A program made the position numbers and the translations under genes. Below the pieces are notes generated by a model. It was not told where the DNA came from. It worked only from the letters and a program-made list of their open reading frames with translations, and did no database searches. From Cristatella mucedo (Eukaryota > Bryozoa > Phylactolaemata > Cristatellidae): 62,000 bases of DNA. Positions 43,630 to 52,649 of this stretch are shown piece after piece; positions within the stretch are counted from its first letter, which is position 1; each line of letters opens with the position of its first letter. The stretch covers positions 9,097,501 to 9,159,500 of the forward strand of contig WPIO01000008.1 in NCBI GenBank assembly GCA_009760855.2. The letters run 5' to 3'.

Positions 43630-43896
43630 TTAGCCGTTGCACTGACAATGGCCCGGAACTCGCGAGACGTCCGGGCCTGCCTCGGCAAGCTTGATCTTAT
43701 AGGAATGTGAGATAATCATATGGCCACTCTTACCTTGCTTACCGCCTCAAAAGCATCCGTTTCTCTGGCAGTTTGGAATTAATATGTGGGATCCACCAGG
43801 CATCGTCAGCGCTCCACTCGCCACGTACACCACGAATTCGTCGTGCTCACAGGTAACGATCACACGTAACGATTCGCATTGCATCCTCTCGTCTAG
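43630..43896 (-). pseudogene. 89-codon ORF paired with block B, one stop
   Basis: Reading on minus: LDERMQCESLRVIVTCEHDE, then FVVYVASGALTMPGGSH, a TGA where block B has TGG, and EAGPDVSRVPGH before TAA. It aligns with 61,615-61,881 over 267 nt without a single indel, although the flanks have several. Cysteines and the GGSH and GPD-SRVPGH words are kept. I do not recognise the family. The changes between copies are about one third synonymous, so selection is not proven. Confidence 0.3.
43650..43677. other. GC-rich hairpin, block A
   Basis: GGCCCGGA and TCCGGGCC form a perfect 8-bp stem around a 12-nt loop (ACTCGCGAGACG) that is itself partly palindromic. The same stem, with one loop change, is at 61,635-61,662 in block B. 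Confidence 0.6.
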
Positions 43897-43969
43897 CCAT
43901 CTGTGCGAGCCAGCTTGAGTTTAACTGTGCCTTCGAAATAAAAAATTAAATATGTTTTTCCCTTTGCAG

Positions 43970-44055
43970 ACAGCTACGGTCACTACAAGCATGTCATCAG
44001 CGATTGGAAAAAAATCCGGAATTTCAAGAATAACAGCATCGATATACTCAATTAG
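43970..44055 (+). CDS. Candidate terminal exon in block A
   Basis: After a good acceptor (TTTTTCCCTTTGCAG) comes 2 nt and 27 codons, SYGHYKHVISDWKKIRNFKN then NSIDILN and TAG. Block B has the same acceptor and the in-frame start RCGKYQHLFSD before the window ends. Gly, Tyr, His and Ser-Asp are kept at matching places. Family unknown; a chance acceptor is possible. Confidence 0.3.
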
Positions 44056-44962
44056 TATGTTAGTGCTCGTCTGTTTCTTTTTTTGACCAAACTCGAGCTC
44101 AACTACTTACTGTTGCATCCTGTCAGCAAGCGTTTCATTTATGTCTGCCTCATCTTACAGTAATTGAATCAACCATTTAATTTCTTAGTTTGTGATGCTT
44201 GTCACGCTGATATAATACATTTTTAGTTGCCCTATTCTTTCGCCTGTAATGCAGTCGCCCGCCATTTTCTGAGGGGCAATTGGGAACATAGACATGCATG
44301 CACTTGGATATAGCATACGCCTTCGTCGAGGGCGAAGCAGTGGAACGAAAGTCCTTGGATGGTTATGGGAAGCTCAGCAATTGCACTATCACGACAGGTC
44401 AAGCTAATTCGTTCTCGGCATTAACAGTGCCAGATGTATGACGAAAGTCAGCTAGCGTCCTCCTTCGAGCTTTGAGATCCGGTATGAGAACGAGGTTCTT
44501 ATCATCTGGGATGTGGTCAAGAAGTGAATCGTCCTTATTTTGCAGCACTTGTGCCACAAGCAGAGAGCCAATCAGTGAAAGACGTGGCTGCTTTTGGTTT
44601 CTTAATATCTGCCGTAGTTCAGTCGTTCTAAACACAACTAAAACGAATCGTAGTCTTCGCCTCATTTTGCCACGGTGCGGATAAGTTACGATGGCCACGC
44701 GTAAATTAAAGCAGACGTACTATAGGCGGCTTCTTCATCTTAGCTCAAATAGTTTTTTTGCATGACTATAAAGAAAGATTGACAATGGGAATCACCGATT
44801 CATCACAATGTCCGTGGTGGCATGACAGAATACATTTCACTTTTTTGTGCTTGCTCTAAATAGAAGTGCTCTTGTAGTTTGCCCTTTGTATCGTTCCCTA
44901 AAGGAGCTTCATCTCTATTCACGAGATTTACGCAGGCAGAGTAAAGGTTTCGCTCGAGACTG
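44056..44962. other. Unassigned DNA left of the Gypsy element
   Basis: It contains a 99-codon open frame on minus (44,399-44,698) with LSLIGSLLVAQVLQNKDDSL, possibly part of an unrecognised element; nothing supports a gene. The GC content rises here compared with the flanks. Confidence 0.35.
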
Positions 44963-45102
44963 TAGTTTGGTCGCACAGCAGAGAACCAGCCGATGCCCAA
45001 TACTGACAGTTTATTCCCAACCCACAGAGCCCTAGAGTGCACGGCTCCCCTCGGCTCCTACTCTCACACGACTCCCCACCCCTGGTCGACTCCGATGACT
45101 CA
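44963..45102 (-). repeat. Gypsy 3' LTR
   Basis: 140 bp, matching 49,074-49,213 without indels (both share TAGTTTGGTCGCACAGCAGA and CTGGTCGACTCCGAT). By eye about ten to fifteen differences separate the two, so the insertion is old. A short TTTATTCCCAAC-like poly-A signal on the complement is in the middle. Confidence 0.85.
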
Positions 45103-45121
45103 TCGACCACAACTATGCACC

Positions 45122-45290
45122 GGCCGACCCTGATGGTGAATCCACCATCTGGCCACCAGCTGATCCATGCCACATCAAAGGCGGACCACAGCAGTGCACT
45201 GGCCGACCCTGATGGTGAATCCACCATCTGGCCACCAGCCTGTGTCCATACCACATCACAGGCTGACCATAGCTGTGCACCGGCCCCTCT
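45122..45290. repeat. 79-bp tandem repeat inside the Gypsy 3' region
   Basis: Two full units and the start of a third: GGCCGACCCTGATGGTGAAT at 45,122 and 45,201, then GGCCCCTCTCGGTGG at 45,280. It lies between integrase and the 3' LTR. Confidence 0.8.
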
Positions 45291-45440
45291 CGGTGGTGCT
45301 TCTAACAGCTCAGCAGTGGCTTATCAGAGGAGCCTGCATACAATACATATATACGAATTACATGCTCCCTTGACCTTAAGGTCCCAAGTTGGCCGCACCA
45401 ACACATGTAGCTGCAAGGTACAGAGCAGCAATGAGCAAGC

Positions 45441-46355
45441 CTATCCGGTCAGGACATAGTCATCGTACCGGTGAGGAAGTGTCACAGCGCGCCTGGGCCG
45501 CTGTACTGGTTTAGCTCTGTCGCCTTCAGGTGCAGGGGGCGCCCCTTCCTGCCCTGGTACAAGACGCAAGTCGGACACGTGGCGACGCACACCGTCGATC
45601 TCGATTCCCACGCCCTGGCCCTCACTGGTTACCTTGCCCTCGGGCCACTCGGTCGTGCAAAAAGCGCCGGCAGGCTTCACAAAGACTCGCTGGCCGACTG
45701 CATATTGAGCAGTCCTCGGGCCCTGATTTGTCTGTGCTCTGAAGAGGGGGCTTTTCCACTCATAGGAGAACAGCCTTCTGCAGGGCACCGATTCCTCGTG
45801 CAACCCTGCTGTTGGAGAGATGTTGTACCAATACACCAGCATCAGGACATTCTTGCCCGTGCGAGCCGCCATTTCCTTGATGGTCCTGTGATTTTGCTCA
45901 AAGATGCCTTTGCCGGAGGGTTTATAGGCGCAACGGTATATGGGCTCCACGCCCCAACGGTCGCAAAGACCGCTAAGAGCTGTTGAACGAAAGCTCGCAC
46001 CGTTATCCACGAGCAGCTGCTGCTGAGGGCCACGCTACCTAAAAATTTCGCCAAGATTTTGCACCACAGAGTTTTCTCCCTCGTCGGGTATTCGCCTCCA
46101 AAAAGCGAAACGGCTCGGTCCACAATCTACCACGGTCAGATATTTTTGACCCTTGAAATGCGTTACGTCGCAGACCAGGTGCTCCCAATTCTCGCTTACA
46201 TTCAGCACGCCTTGACTCCATGCGACAGGTGCAGGATCGATCGACTTGCAACGAGGGCCGGCCTTCACGACGGCTTCGATCTTCGATGTCCTTTCGCCGG
46301 ATAGTTGCTTTCGGGTGGCACATTCTGGCAAGGTATAGTGTCCTGTCAACTCCAA
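45441..46355 (-). pseudogene. Gypsy integrase
   Basis: On minus: NWEHLVCDVTHFKGQKYLTV gives the first catalytic Asp, LLVDNGASFRS the second, and KPSGKGIFEQNHRTIK the Glu of the D-D-E core. Before it, a His/Cys zinc-finger-like N-terminus (HYTLPECATRK). After it comes a basic C-terminal region ending HRYDDYVLTG. A frame break near 46,010-46,035 separates the first Asp from the second. Confidence 0.85.
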
Positions 46356-46482
46356 AGCGGTGAAGGCTGTGGAAACTCTTTAGGTCGACGTCGACCGCCG
46401 GAGAAAACGCCTGCTCTTGAACACCGAGACATCTTACATTCGCCCTCATCCATTTCTGAGCGACGCGGGTCAGCTGGTCGGC

Positions 46483-46869
46483 TTAATTGTTGGATGATCG
46501 CACCTGGATTACGGAAGCCTTCAGTCCACACTCTGACACCGTGTCGGCTATCAGTGCTAGCCTGCGTTCGATAAGCGCCTCTCTCATGCCGTAGGCTCGT
46601 ACAGGCTTATCTCCAACCAGCTGTGACTGTAGCCATCCGTGAACAGTTGCTGAATGTGTCCGAATCTCCACCTGCTATAATGATCAAGCAATGGCCAGAT
46701 TGATGCCCTTGATGATAGCTTCCAGCTCAGCAAGATTGATGTGGGCTACGTCGTCAGCTTTTCGCAGCCAGGAGGCATCCTCGACGATTCTTCCTCCTAT
46801 ATCTAGGCATGTGCCGATAGCAAGGCTGCTGGCATCACACCAGAGGATGCCACTACCCAGATTCGGCAC
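46483..46869 (-). pseudogene. Gypsy RNase H
   Basis: On minus: ILWCDASSLAIGTCLDIGG carries the first catalytic Asp and NLAELEAIIKGINLAIA the Glu helix; the second half (EIRTHSATVHGWLQSQLVGD) holds the next Asp position replaced by other residues or shifted. A stop after INLAIA splits the domain. Confidence 0.8.
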
Positions 46870-46931
46870 ATTTCAAAGGCCTGAAACTGGATCGTTGGCT
46901 TGCAATCGCTGCATCAATTCACTTGCCATGG

Positions 46932-47827
46932 CTATGACATTTTCACCACGACTGAGTCCCAACCGACATCGCCAGCGGCTCGCTTTAAGTAACTGCAGGC
47001 CGGGTGAAGCCAGCCTGCGATTGGGAAATGCCCGATCAGCTGCCCGCACCACGAAAACAGCTGGCGTCGCGATGGGACTTTGGGCAATGCGCTCACGATG
47101 TTATCGCAGCGCCAACGACCTTCCTTTGGCCTGCATGCGCGAAGGCCAAGGACCCTTCCGCCTGCGAGGCTTTCTGGCGGCTTCACCTCCAAACCAATTG
47201 TTTGTAGCAAGTCGATAACCTCACCATTCGAGACGACGCCGTTATTGACAGCAGTATCGTCGACAAACGAATCAGTACCAGTATGAACTCGCTCATCCAT
47301 GGGCAGGACCTTTATCAGAATCGTGGTCTTTATTTTCGGGGCGACATTAAGTCCAAAACTTGGTCGTGTGAGGCAGTACCGATGGCCTTTGCACTACACG
47401 ACCTGATACTGCCAGAGAGCTGGATCAACATGAACCTGCAAGTATGCTTTTCGCAGGTCAATTATACTCACGCTCTCGCCCAGCCGTCGCCACGCTCTGA
47501 GCTTAGTGCTACACACATCGCCGCCAGCCGTGTGACTTGAGATAAACTGATTAAGTTCTCGGTAGTCAATCACCAGCCTCACTTTGCCCTTGCTTGCCTG
47601 TACGACGGCCATTAGAGGGATCAGACCACCACAATCACCAGCGAACGGCTGCAACCAGCTTTCCTTGATCCACTTTCACCTCCTTTTCGTAGTCGGCACG
47701 AATTTTCTCTTCTAGATGATATGAAGTGATATGGTTCGTCAATTGGGGGACGACACAACGATTCGTCCACTCCCACTTGACTGACGAGCCCAATGATGGA
47801 ATGCTGCCTTGAAGACCTTGTCCTCAA
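46932..47827 (-). pseudogene. Gypsy reverse transcriptase
   Basis: On minus: NRCVVPQLTNHITSYHLEEK and VRLVIDYRELNQF lead to SIIDLRKAYLQVHVD (first catalytic Asp) and SFVDDTAV (the YVDD-type box), then the thumb-like LLQTIGLEVKPPESLAGG and FSWCGQLIGHFPIAGWLHPA. At least two frame breaks (near 47,300-47,400 and 47,650). Confidence 0.85.
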
Positions 47828-48305
47828 TCAGTACGTCAGTGGCCGACGATGCTACAGCACGTTTGACACTAGGAGACGCCACCACTGCTGCCTCGGAACG
47901 GAGTGCTGGCTCTGGAACTCCCCTGTGGCACATGAACTCAACATGACCAGCAGAAGGACCGATAATCACGCCGCCTAGGAGTTCAATGGCATCCATACCG
48001 AGTAGTAACCAGAAACCAGGAAGAACATCTGACACAAGGCAGTCAAGGACTATGGTTCGTCCTCAGAGGGCTACCGTAGCGAAGCACGTGGACTTGCAGA
48101 CAGCCGTGGCTCCTTTCATCATCACGACCTCCTCGCAAGCTTGCCTCACCCTTGCAGGGTCCACAAGCATCGCCGAAATGATGGACCTCGAGCACCCAGT
48201 TTCCACGAGCGCAGACGCCTCGGAGTTTTCGATGAGGACACGTAGCAAAGGAAGGCGGGCCATAACGGAGGAGAAAGCACCGGTGCAGTAATGTGTGCTC
48301 TCCAC
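47739..48305 (-). pseudogene. Gypsy aspartic protease, active-site Asp replaced by Glu
   Basis: On minus: ASALVETGCSRSIIS matches the retropepsin loop LVDTG-S/C but with Glu for the catalytic Asp (codon at 48,201-48,203). The flap-side and C-terminal part WLLLGMDAIELLGGVIIG follows in another frame (47,739-48,035). The enzyme normally cuts gag-pol; this copy cannot. Confidence 0.8.
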
Positions 48306-48352
48306 TTCTCGTTTTTGGCCAGTTTGGTACTACGGTTCGATCTGAGCAGTTG

Positions 48353-48463
48353 GCAGTGAGATGTTGAATGCTCCCACAGACGTAGCAGTGTCTCCCACGA
48401 CCACGTCGCCCTGCTTTAGGAAATCACGGCTTAAGTGCCCGATAGCCTTGCACAGGAAACACA
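48353..48463 (-). pseudogene. Gypsy gag zinc knuckles, frameshifted pair
   Basis: Two CCHC units on minus in different frames. The upstream one reads CFLCKAIGHLSRDF with Phe for the last Cys (48,421-48,463). The downstream one reads CYVCGSIQHLTANC, a perfect CX2CX4HX4C (48,353-48,387). A frameshift lies between them. Confidence 0.8.
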
Positions 48464-48562
48464 CAGCATCTATGTTAGTCGGTGCCTGGGGAGGCCATAC
48501 CTAACGAGAACCGGATGCAAAACAACTTTCTGCCGCCTTCGGAATGCTGACGCTCGCCTTTA

Positions 48563-49009
48563 CTATGACGCTAGCCTTCTCGACGAGAAGATCCACAGCA
48601 TTTCAGCGAGGTTGCATGAGGCTTGGGGGTGCCTCTTTGCAGCCTCCGGCAGCCCAGCGACAAAGGCAGATTTGACAAAATCACCGGCCACCAGCCTAGC
48701 CACCCGATTCAAGTCCGCCGAAAAGCCATCCACATTTTTACCTTCAGCAAGGCGACGCGAGGCGAATTCCTTGTAGGCATCGAAGCGATTCGGCGAGAAT
48801 GCTGCCAGCAGCGCTTTCCTTACCATGGCGTAGTCTTTCTTAGCCGCCTCGGGGACGCCATCGTAGACGGCATATGCCAAACGTGTAAGGAATAGCGGTA
48901 GGAAATTTTGCAAGTCATCAACTCCTTGCATCTCGGCCAATCTTTCAAACCGATTTAGCCATTCAGCGAAGTCTCCACTGCCGTTGAATTGCGAAATTTT
49001 TGCTTCCAT
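48563..49009 (-). CDS. Gypsy gag, N-terminal part
   Basis: 149 codons from ATG: MEAKISQFNGSGDFAEWLNR, then FERLAEMQGVDDLQNFLPLF and DAYKEFASRRLAEGKNVDGF, which is the usual retrotransposon gag (Retrotrans_gag-like) pattern of the capsid helix region. It starts 65 nt inside the 5' LTR, as expected. It ends out of frame with the zinc knuckles, so the C-terminus is broken. Confidence 0.8.
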   Translation of the reverse strand: MEAKISQFNGSGDFAEWLNRFERLAEMQGVDDLQNFLPLFLTRLAYAVYDGVPEAAKKDYAMVRKALLAAFSPNRFDAYKEFASRRLAEGKNVDGFSADLNRVARLVAGDFVKSAFVAGLPEAAKRHPQASCNLAEMLWIFSSRRLAS

Positions 49010-49073
49010 CAGTTGTACTTTCAGACTCGTCTTTATATGGACCGCACAGTAACTCTCGCCGAGAAATAGCTTC

Positions 49074-49213
49074 TAGTTTGGTCGCACAGCAGAGAACCAG
49101 CCGACGCCCAACACCGACAGTTTATTCCCAACGCACGGAGCCCCAGAGCGCCAGGCTCCCCTCGGCCCCTGCTCTCACACGACTCCCCTCCCCTGGTCGA
49201 CTCCGATCACTCA
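49074..49213 (-). repeat. Gypsy 5' LTR
   Basis: Mate of 44,963-45,102. 140 bp is short for a Gypsy LTR, and no canonical TATA box is evident. Transcription of gag would start in or just after it. Confidence 0.8.
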
Positions 49214-49663
49214 GTAACATAAGATACTAATCTTTCTGTGGTTGGTTTGCATACACCTACGGGCATTTCTCAGGCTCTCCAAATGTGGGCATGGTATTTT
49301 TGTAGATTTTTTTTAAAACAAGTCTTCTCAGAGGTGCTTTATCGGTTTTTATTCAGACTTAAGATGGAACCGCTTTCGAAAATACTAAACAACCCTTATT
49401 TTTCTATGCTTCTTCAGCACGCGTGATTAAAATCTTCCTCTAGAGAAGGCTGCCGTATCTGTTCGAAATAAGGGAAGGAGTTTCTACCATACAGCAGAGA
49501 CTTGCAATACATGACGAGTGGTATGCCTTTGAGGCACAGCTTAATGTAAGGTCTTCACAGGAAGACTCCAGGCTTAGCCGGGTGTTAACGATGGAGTTTC
49601 CTGCTGTGCTCCTTTGAGCCTACGCATTTTGTTTTTAAAGGCTCACTCGAAAAGCTGCCTTAC
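49214..49663. other. Unassigned, right flank of the Gypsy element
   Basis: No exon or repeat recognised. The stretch turns GC-richer toward 49.6 kb. Confidence 0.4.
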
Positions 49664-49897
49664 AGCGACGACCGGCGGATAATAAGCGAAGAACAGGACC
49701 CTAGGAGGCTGGCGTTCAACCGGGCTCGTCTTGGCCGGACCAGCGGGAAACCAGAATGCTGCGAAACGAGCATCATCAAAGGAACATTCGGCATCCTTCA
49801 TAATAGCGGCAGCTTCTTCCTGGGTGACTTTTCTCGTTACCGATAGGTAGCTGACGGGCTCAAGAATTTGTGCGAGTGCATGGAGCGGACGTGAGCT
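49664..49897 (-). CDS. Candidate exon 3 of an unknown minus-strand gene
   Basis: 78 codons open, phase 0 at both ends: acceptor AATTATTAGAG, donor GCT|GTAAGG. The peptide includes LHALAQILEPVSYLSVTRKV, TQEEAAAIMKDAECSFDDAR and FAAFWFPAGPAKTSP. Reading through the donor meets a stop 21 nt on. The plus strand is also open for much of this region (SLEKLPYSDDRRIISEEQDP), so the strand is not certain. Confidence 0.3.
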
Positions 49898-50198
49898 CTC
49901 TAATAATTTACCTCAAGATAGATGCTTTTAGAAATTCTATGGGCTTCACTTCTTCACATGCATTCGTAATAATCAGTCACCCTCATTTCTTCTGGGTTCC
50001 CGATGAAATCAACTCTTTTTTGCAAAAGAGTTGGGCTCGCCTCAGAGGCATCATTTCAGTGCGAAGTAACCAGTGGAGAGATTATTAGCTTACGTGGCCT
50101 CTGCGTGACGGCTTGGAGACATATGTAGCCGATATGATTTCTGGGTGCGGACACCATTAAGCACGCAGATTACTAACTCAGCAGAGGCAACTACTTAC

Positions 50199-50318
50199 TT
50201 TCTCGGGATTAGAAAGGATGCGCGAGAGCGGCACTGTGCCTTCGTTGTGCGAATATTTGGTCTCCTTCAAATTACGAAAGAGCTCTTCGTATTTTTTTAG
50301 GCGGTAAGATTCTTCATT
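50199..50318 (-). CDS. Candidate exon 2 of an unknown minus-strand gene
   Basis: Exactly 40 codons, phase 0 at both ends, acceptor CGTTTTTACCAACTGATAG, donor GAGAAA|GTAAGT (a consensus donor). The peptide NEESYRLKKYEELFRNLKET, KYSHNEGTVPLSRILSNPEK looks like an amphipathic helix plus a loop. Family not recognised. Of the three candidates this has the best splice signals. Confidence 0.4.
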
Positions 50319-50397
50319 CTATCAGTTGGTAAAAACGTTGCCAGCAAGGTTCGTTGGGAAGTTGTATTAAAAAAAAAAGATCGAGCGGCTGGCGTAC

Positions 50398-50512
50398 GTG
50401 CACGCGATGCCTGGGGCTTTCTTTGTAAAGGCTCAAGTACGACTTTCTTTTCGTTTCTCTTAAGCGAGCGTCCTTAGCGAGCCTCGTAAAATCTTGAAAA
50501 CTATAACTGCGG
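50398..50512 (-). CDS. Candidate exon 1 of an unknown minus-strand gene
   Basis: 115 nt, entering with 1 nt and ending in phase 0: acceptor TTTATTTAGATAGTTTTGCAG (good pyrimidine tract), donor CAC|GTACGC (weak). The peptide RSYSFQDFTRLAKDARLRET, KRKSYLSLYKESPRHRVH is basic and helical. The intron to the next candidate is only 79 bp. An upstream exon with the start was not found. Confidence 0.35.
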
Positions 50513-51029
50513 CTGCAAAACTATCTAAATAAATTACGGCCCCTCTACCGAGCGGCCTTCAATGGGTGTAGAGGTAGCCGGTCCTTCGAGCAAATATTTT
50601 AGCCTCGCGGAATAAAGCGGCGGCCGCTTGCCTTAGGAAAAACAATTTCCAGTTGCGAACAGAAGGTGCCTCACGAAATCCTGCCTACGGCAGCCTCTGC
50701 CCGGACGTGCCTCGCGGAAGCGCTGTGGCTACCTAGACGTTACCACCGCACTCTGGGCGTCGCTGAGGTGAGCTTTTCGCCTTGCGAGCGGCCGCCGGTG
50801 GGATGACTTCAGCCGAGAGATTGGACCAAGCCCAGAGTTTCCATGCTCTTACCTGAGGCCTGACTCTTAATCTACCCAGCATAACCCAGTGTATTTGACT
50901 CCAGACGACTCAATCTTACCCACACTGTTAGCCGTCGTGTACTTTCGCCCGCCCACGTTTTTTTTGCACACCTAATGAGCTCCAAACCCGTCGGCAGGTA
51001 GCACCCAGCCGAGCTTTACATTTTATATG
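50513..51029. other. GC-richer stretch, no firm gene
   Basis: 50,640-50,780 is open in two plus-strand frames between an AG and a GTGAGC donor-like site, and it contains GCGGCCGC twice nearby. I cannot choose a frame or strand. Confidence 0.3.
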
Positions 51030-51102
51030 CATAATAAAAATACACTTGATAAAGTCCTCTCGGAGAACTCAATCACTTTCTAGGCACTTCACATTTGCCG
51101 CG
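51030..51102 (-). mobile_element. LINE 3' tail fragment
   Basis: AATAATAAAA-type tail, CACTTGATAAAG, then GGAGAACTCAATCACTTTCT and AGGCACTTCACATTTGC, the complement of the LINE 3' hairpin. Nothing of the coding part is attached. Confidence 0.75.
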
Positions 51103-51194
51103 TTTTATTTCAATATCAGCTGAGTTAACGGCGTCGTCATTTGTATAGCGGCCTAACAGTAGTTATACGGCTGTCGCCACAAATTGCACTAGAC

Positions 51195-51290
51195 TATAAA
51201 AGATCGCCCACTGCAGGACTCGAACCCGCGACCAGGGTCGTGAAAAGTGAGCACCTTACCTCCTGAGCTAAGACCAAGGTCTCTGCAGCA
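51195..51290 (-). mobile_element. tRNA-derived SINE head or tRNA pseudogene
   Basis: On minus: an A-box-like TAGCTCAGGAGGTAAGG and a B-box GGGTTCGAGTCC. The T-arm (GCGGG-TTCGAGT-CCTGC) pairs, but the acceptor stem does not (TTGGTCT against AGTGGGC), and no clear anticodon arm forms. So it is a decayed tRNA copy or a SINE head, not a working tRNA gene. Confidence 0.55.
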
Positions 51291-51339
51291 TTTGCAGCTC
51301 CGTGTGGGCAGTCCTCAGATATGCTTCTGAAAACAGGAC

Positions 51340-51553
51340 ATGCTTAGCATAAGGTGAGATACCACCATTAGACAAAACCTATCGGCGAGCCTTCGTTGGT
51401 GGGTCAGTAAGAACCTATCTGCACCTTGCATTCGTAATATTAGCAGCTCGGCTATCAAAACCGTGACTATCAAGTTTAAACCACTGGTGTGCACATATTG
51501 TGGTACTCGCCACGCCTCAGAATGTTGTGAAAAGTCGACCATCGGCCGTTACT
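51340..51553 (+). pseudogene. Zinc-knuckle-like segment, possible gag remnant
   Basis: An open stretch of about 70 codons ends in KPLVCTYCGTRHASECCEKS and then a stop. The C-x2-C-x3-H-x3-C spacing resembles the first zinc knuckle of BEL/Pao-type gag proteins (C-FC-G-H-S-C). No other BEL/Pao domain is visible nearby. Frames on the minus strand are also open. Confidence 0.25.
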
Positions 51554-51811
51554 ATCGTTAAATCTGAATTCGAAAAGGTACAGAATGCCAGGCCGGCTAC
51601 CTGCAGACCCAAATGCAATCCAAATAATCGGCGTCACTCTGTAATTGGATTGCCTCTTAAATTCTGCCTGCTGAATGTCGCCTGCTACAAACCAAGGGGT
51701 TATTAATCCACGATCGAGCTGTCTATAAGAAGCAAGATGCATTTCTGCTGACCGAGTCGTGAATGACGCCCTGCTCCGGTAGCTGCATATCTGAGACCAC
51801 CCCACTCGGGT

Positions 51812-52300
51812 TAATGATAATAGTCATAATAATACATTTGTTATAGCACCCTCAGAGAAGTCAATCTCTTTTTCGGCACTTTACATTTGCTGCAAAGGAA
51901 GCATGATTGAATGGTTAGTGATAGCATGCTCAATAACAACAATCGTCACATGGTTAGAGATTATATTCACAGGATCAGCATGCACGTATGGTTCGTGGCA
52001 GCATGCACCGTGGCACTAAGCGTAGGCACTCTACTGACGAATCACATGAACCCACTAAATGCTGTAATCAATATGAGTTACTTGTTTCCGTTTAAATGAG
52101 GTAAAGTCTGGGATGTTGCGACTCAAGTCGAAAGTGGGTTCCAGGCTTTGGTAGAACATGAACTAGTGGTCCGGTCTCCGAAAGAACTGGAGGTTTATAC
52201 GAGGCATAAGTAAATGATTAGATTTAAAAAAAGCAAGTGGTACGATGTTTAGCCCGGTGGTGGGTTTAATTCTGTAGGTAGGCTGTAGCAAAAGAATTGA
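51812..52300 (-). mobile_element. Main LINE family 3' fragment
   Basis: ATT-type tail at 51,812-51,835, then the 3' hairpin complement (CAGAGAAGTCAATCTCTTTT near 51,850) and the 3' UTR block up to the decayed RT C-terminus. 52,300-52,647 is unassigned. Confidence 0.75.
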
Positions 52301-52649
52301 ACCTAGGCTAGGCTTGGTTGGCTGGGACGTTACGGCTGTAATGAGATGAGGGTCAACGGCTAGGCCGGGATCTGACAAATGGACATAGCCGGATGTGTGG
52401 TGGAGAGATGTTACCCTGGCTCTTGGGCTCTTGGGTAACGGGAGTAGGCTGGCTAAGTCGTAGTGTTAGAGGCTCCCGGTCTGGCTGAGTTATGCATCTG
52501 GATGGGAGCAGGCGTGCTCCAACAATGCGGCTTCTTCAGCAAGGCAACGAGTGCCCAATGGCCGATCGGAGCGAGATATCACACTCGTTGTTGTGGCTTC
52601 TATATTCCGCTTCCCCCTGTAAAGCAGGTCCATTGCCTCAAAAGAGGCA

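Larger units (their letters stand above)
33895..44055. repeat. Segmental duplication, block A
   Basis: This block is colinear with 52,648-62,000 (block B). Matching stretches in order are 33.9-34.6 with 52.65-53.37 kb, 35.15-36.29 with 53.4-54.52 kb, 39.93-41.08 with 54.53-55.65 kb, and 41.53-44.0 with 59.50-62.0 kb. Gaps in the match are the LINE at 36.3-39.9 kb and about 0.5 kb with a TG-rich run at 34.6-35.1 kb in A, and the LINE at 55.9-59.5 kb in B. By eye the copies differ by roughly 10-20% with many small indels, so the event is not recent. Confidence 0.9.
44963..49213 (-). mobile_element. Ty3/Gypsy LTR retrotransposon, decayed
   Basis: Minus-strand element of 4.25 kb with two 140-bp LTR copies and, in order, gag, zinc knuckles, protease, reverse transcriptase, RNase H and integrase, the Ty3/Gypsy order (integrase last). 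All modules are recognisable but split by stops and frameshifts. A primer-binding site next to the 5' LTR could not be assigned to a tRNA. Confidence 0.9.

Noticed and set aside
43775-43852. Plus-strand exon reading MWDPPGIVSAPLATYTTNSS
   Set aside because: It is bounded by AG and GTAACG and partly conserved in block B, but the minus frame over the same bases is longer and indel-free over 267 nt. Both cannot be favoured.
45122-45290. CRISPR-like array
   Set aside because: The 79-bp units are contiguous without spacers and lie within an LTR retrotransposon; the window is eukaryotic.
50206-50290. Plus-strand reading FLGIRKDARERHCAFVVRIF
   Set aside because: It looks protein-like, but has no donor before its stop and overlaps the better bounded minus-strand candidate exon.
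51195-51290. Functional tRNA gene on minus
   Set aside because: A and B boxes are present and the T-arm pairs, but the acceptor stem does not pair and the anticodon arm is unclear.
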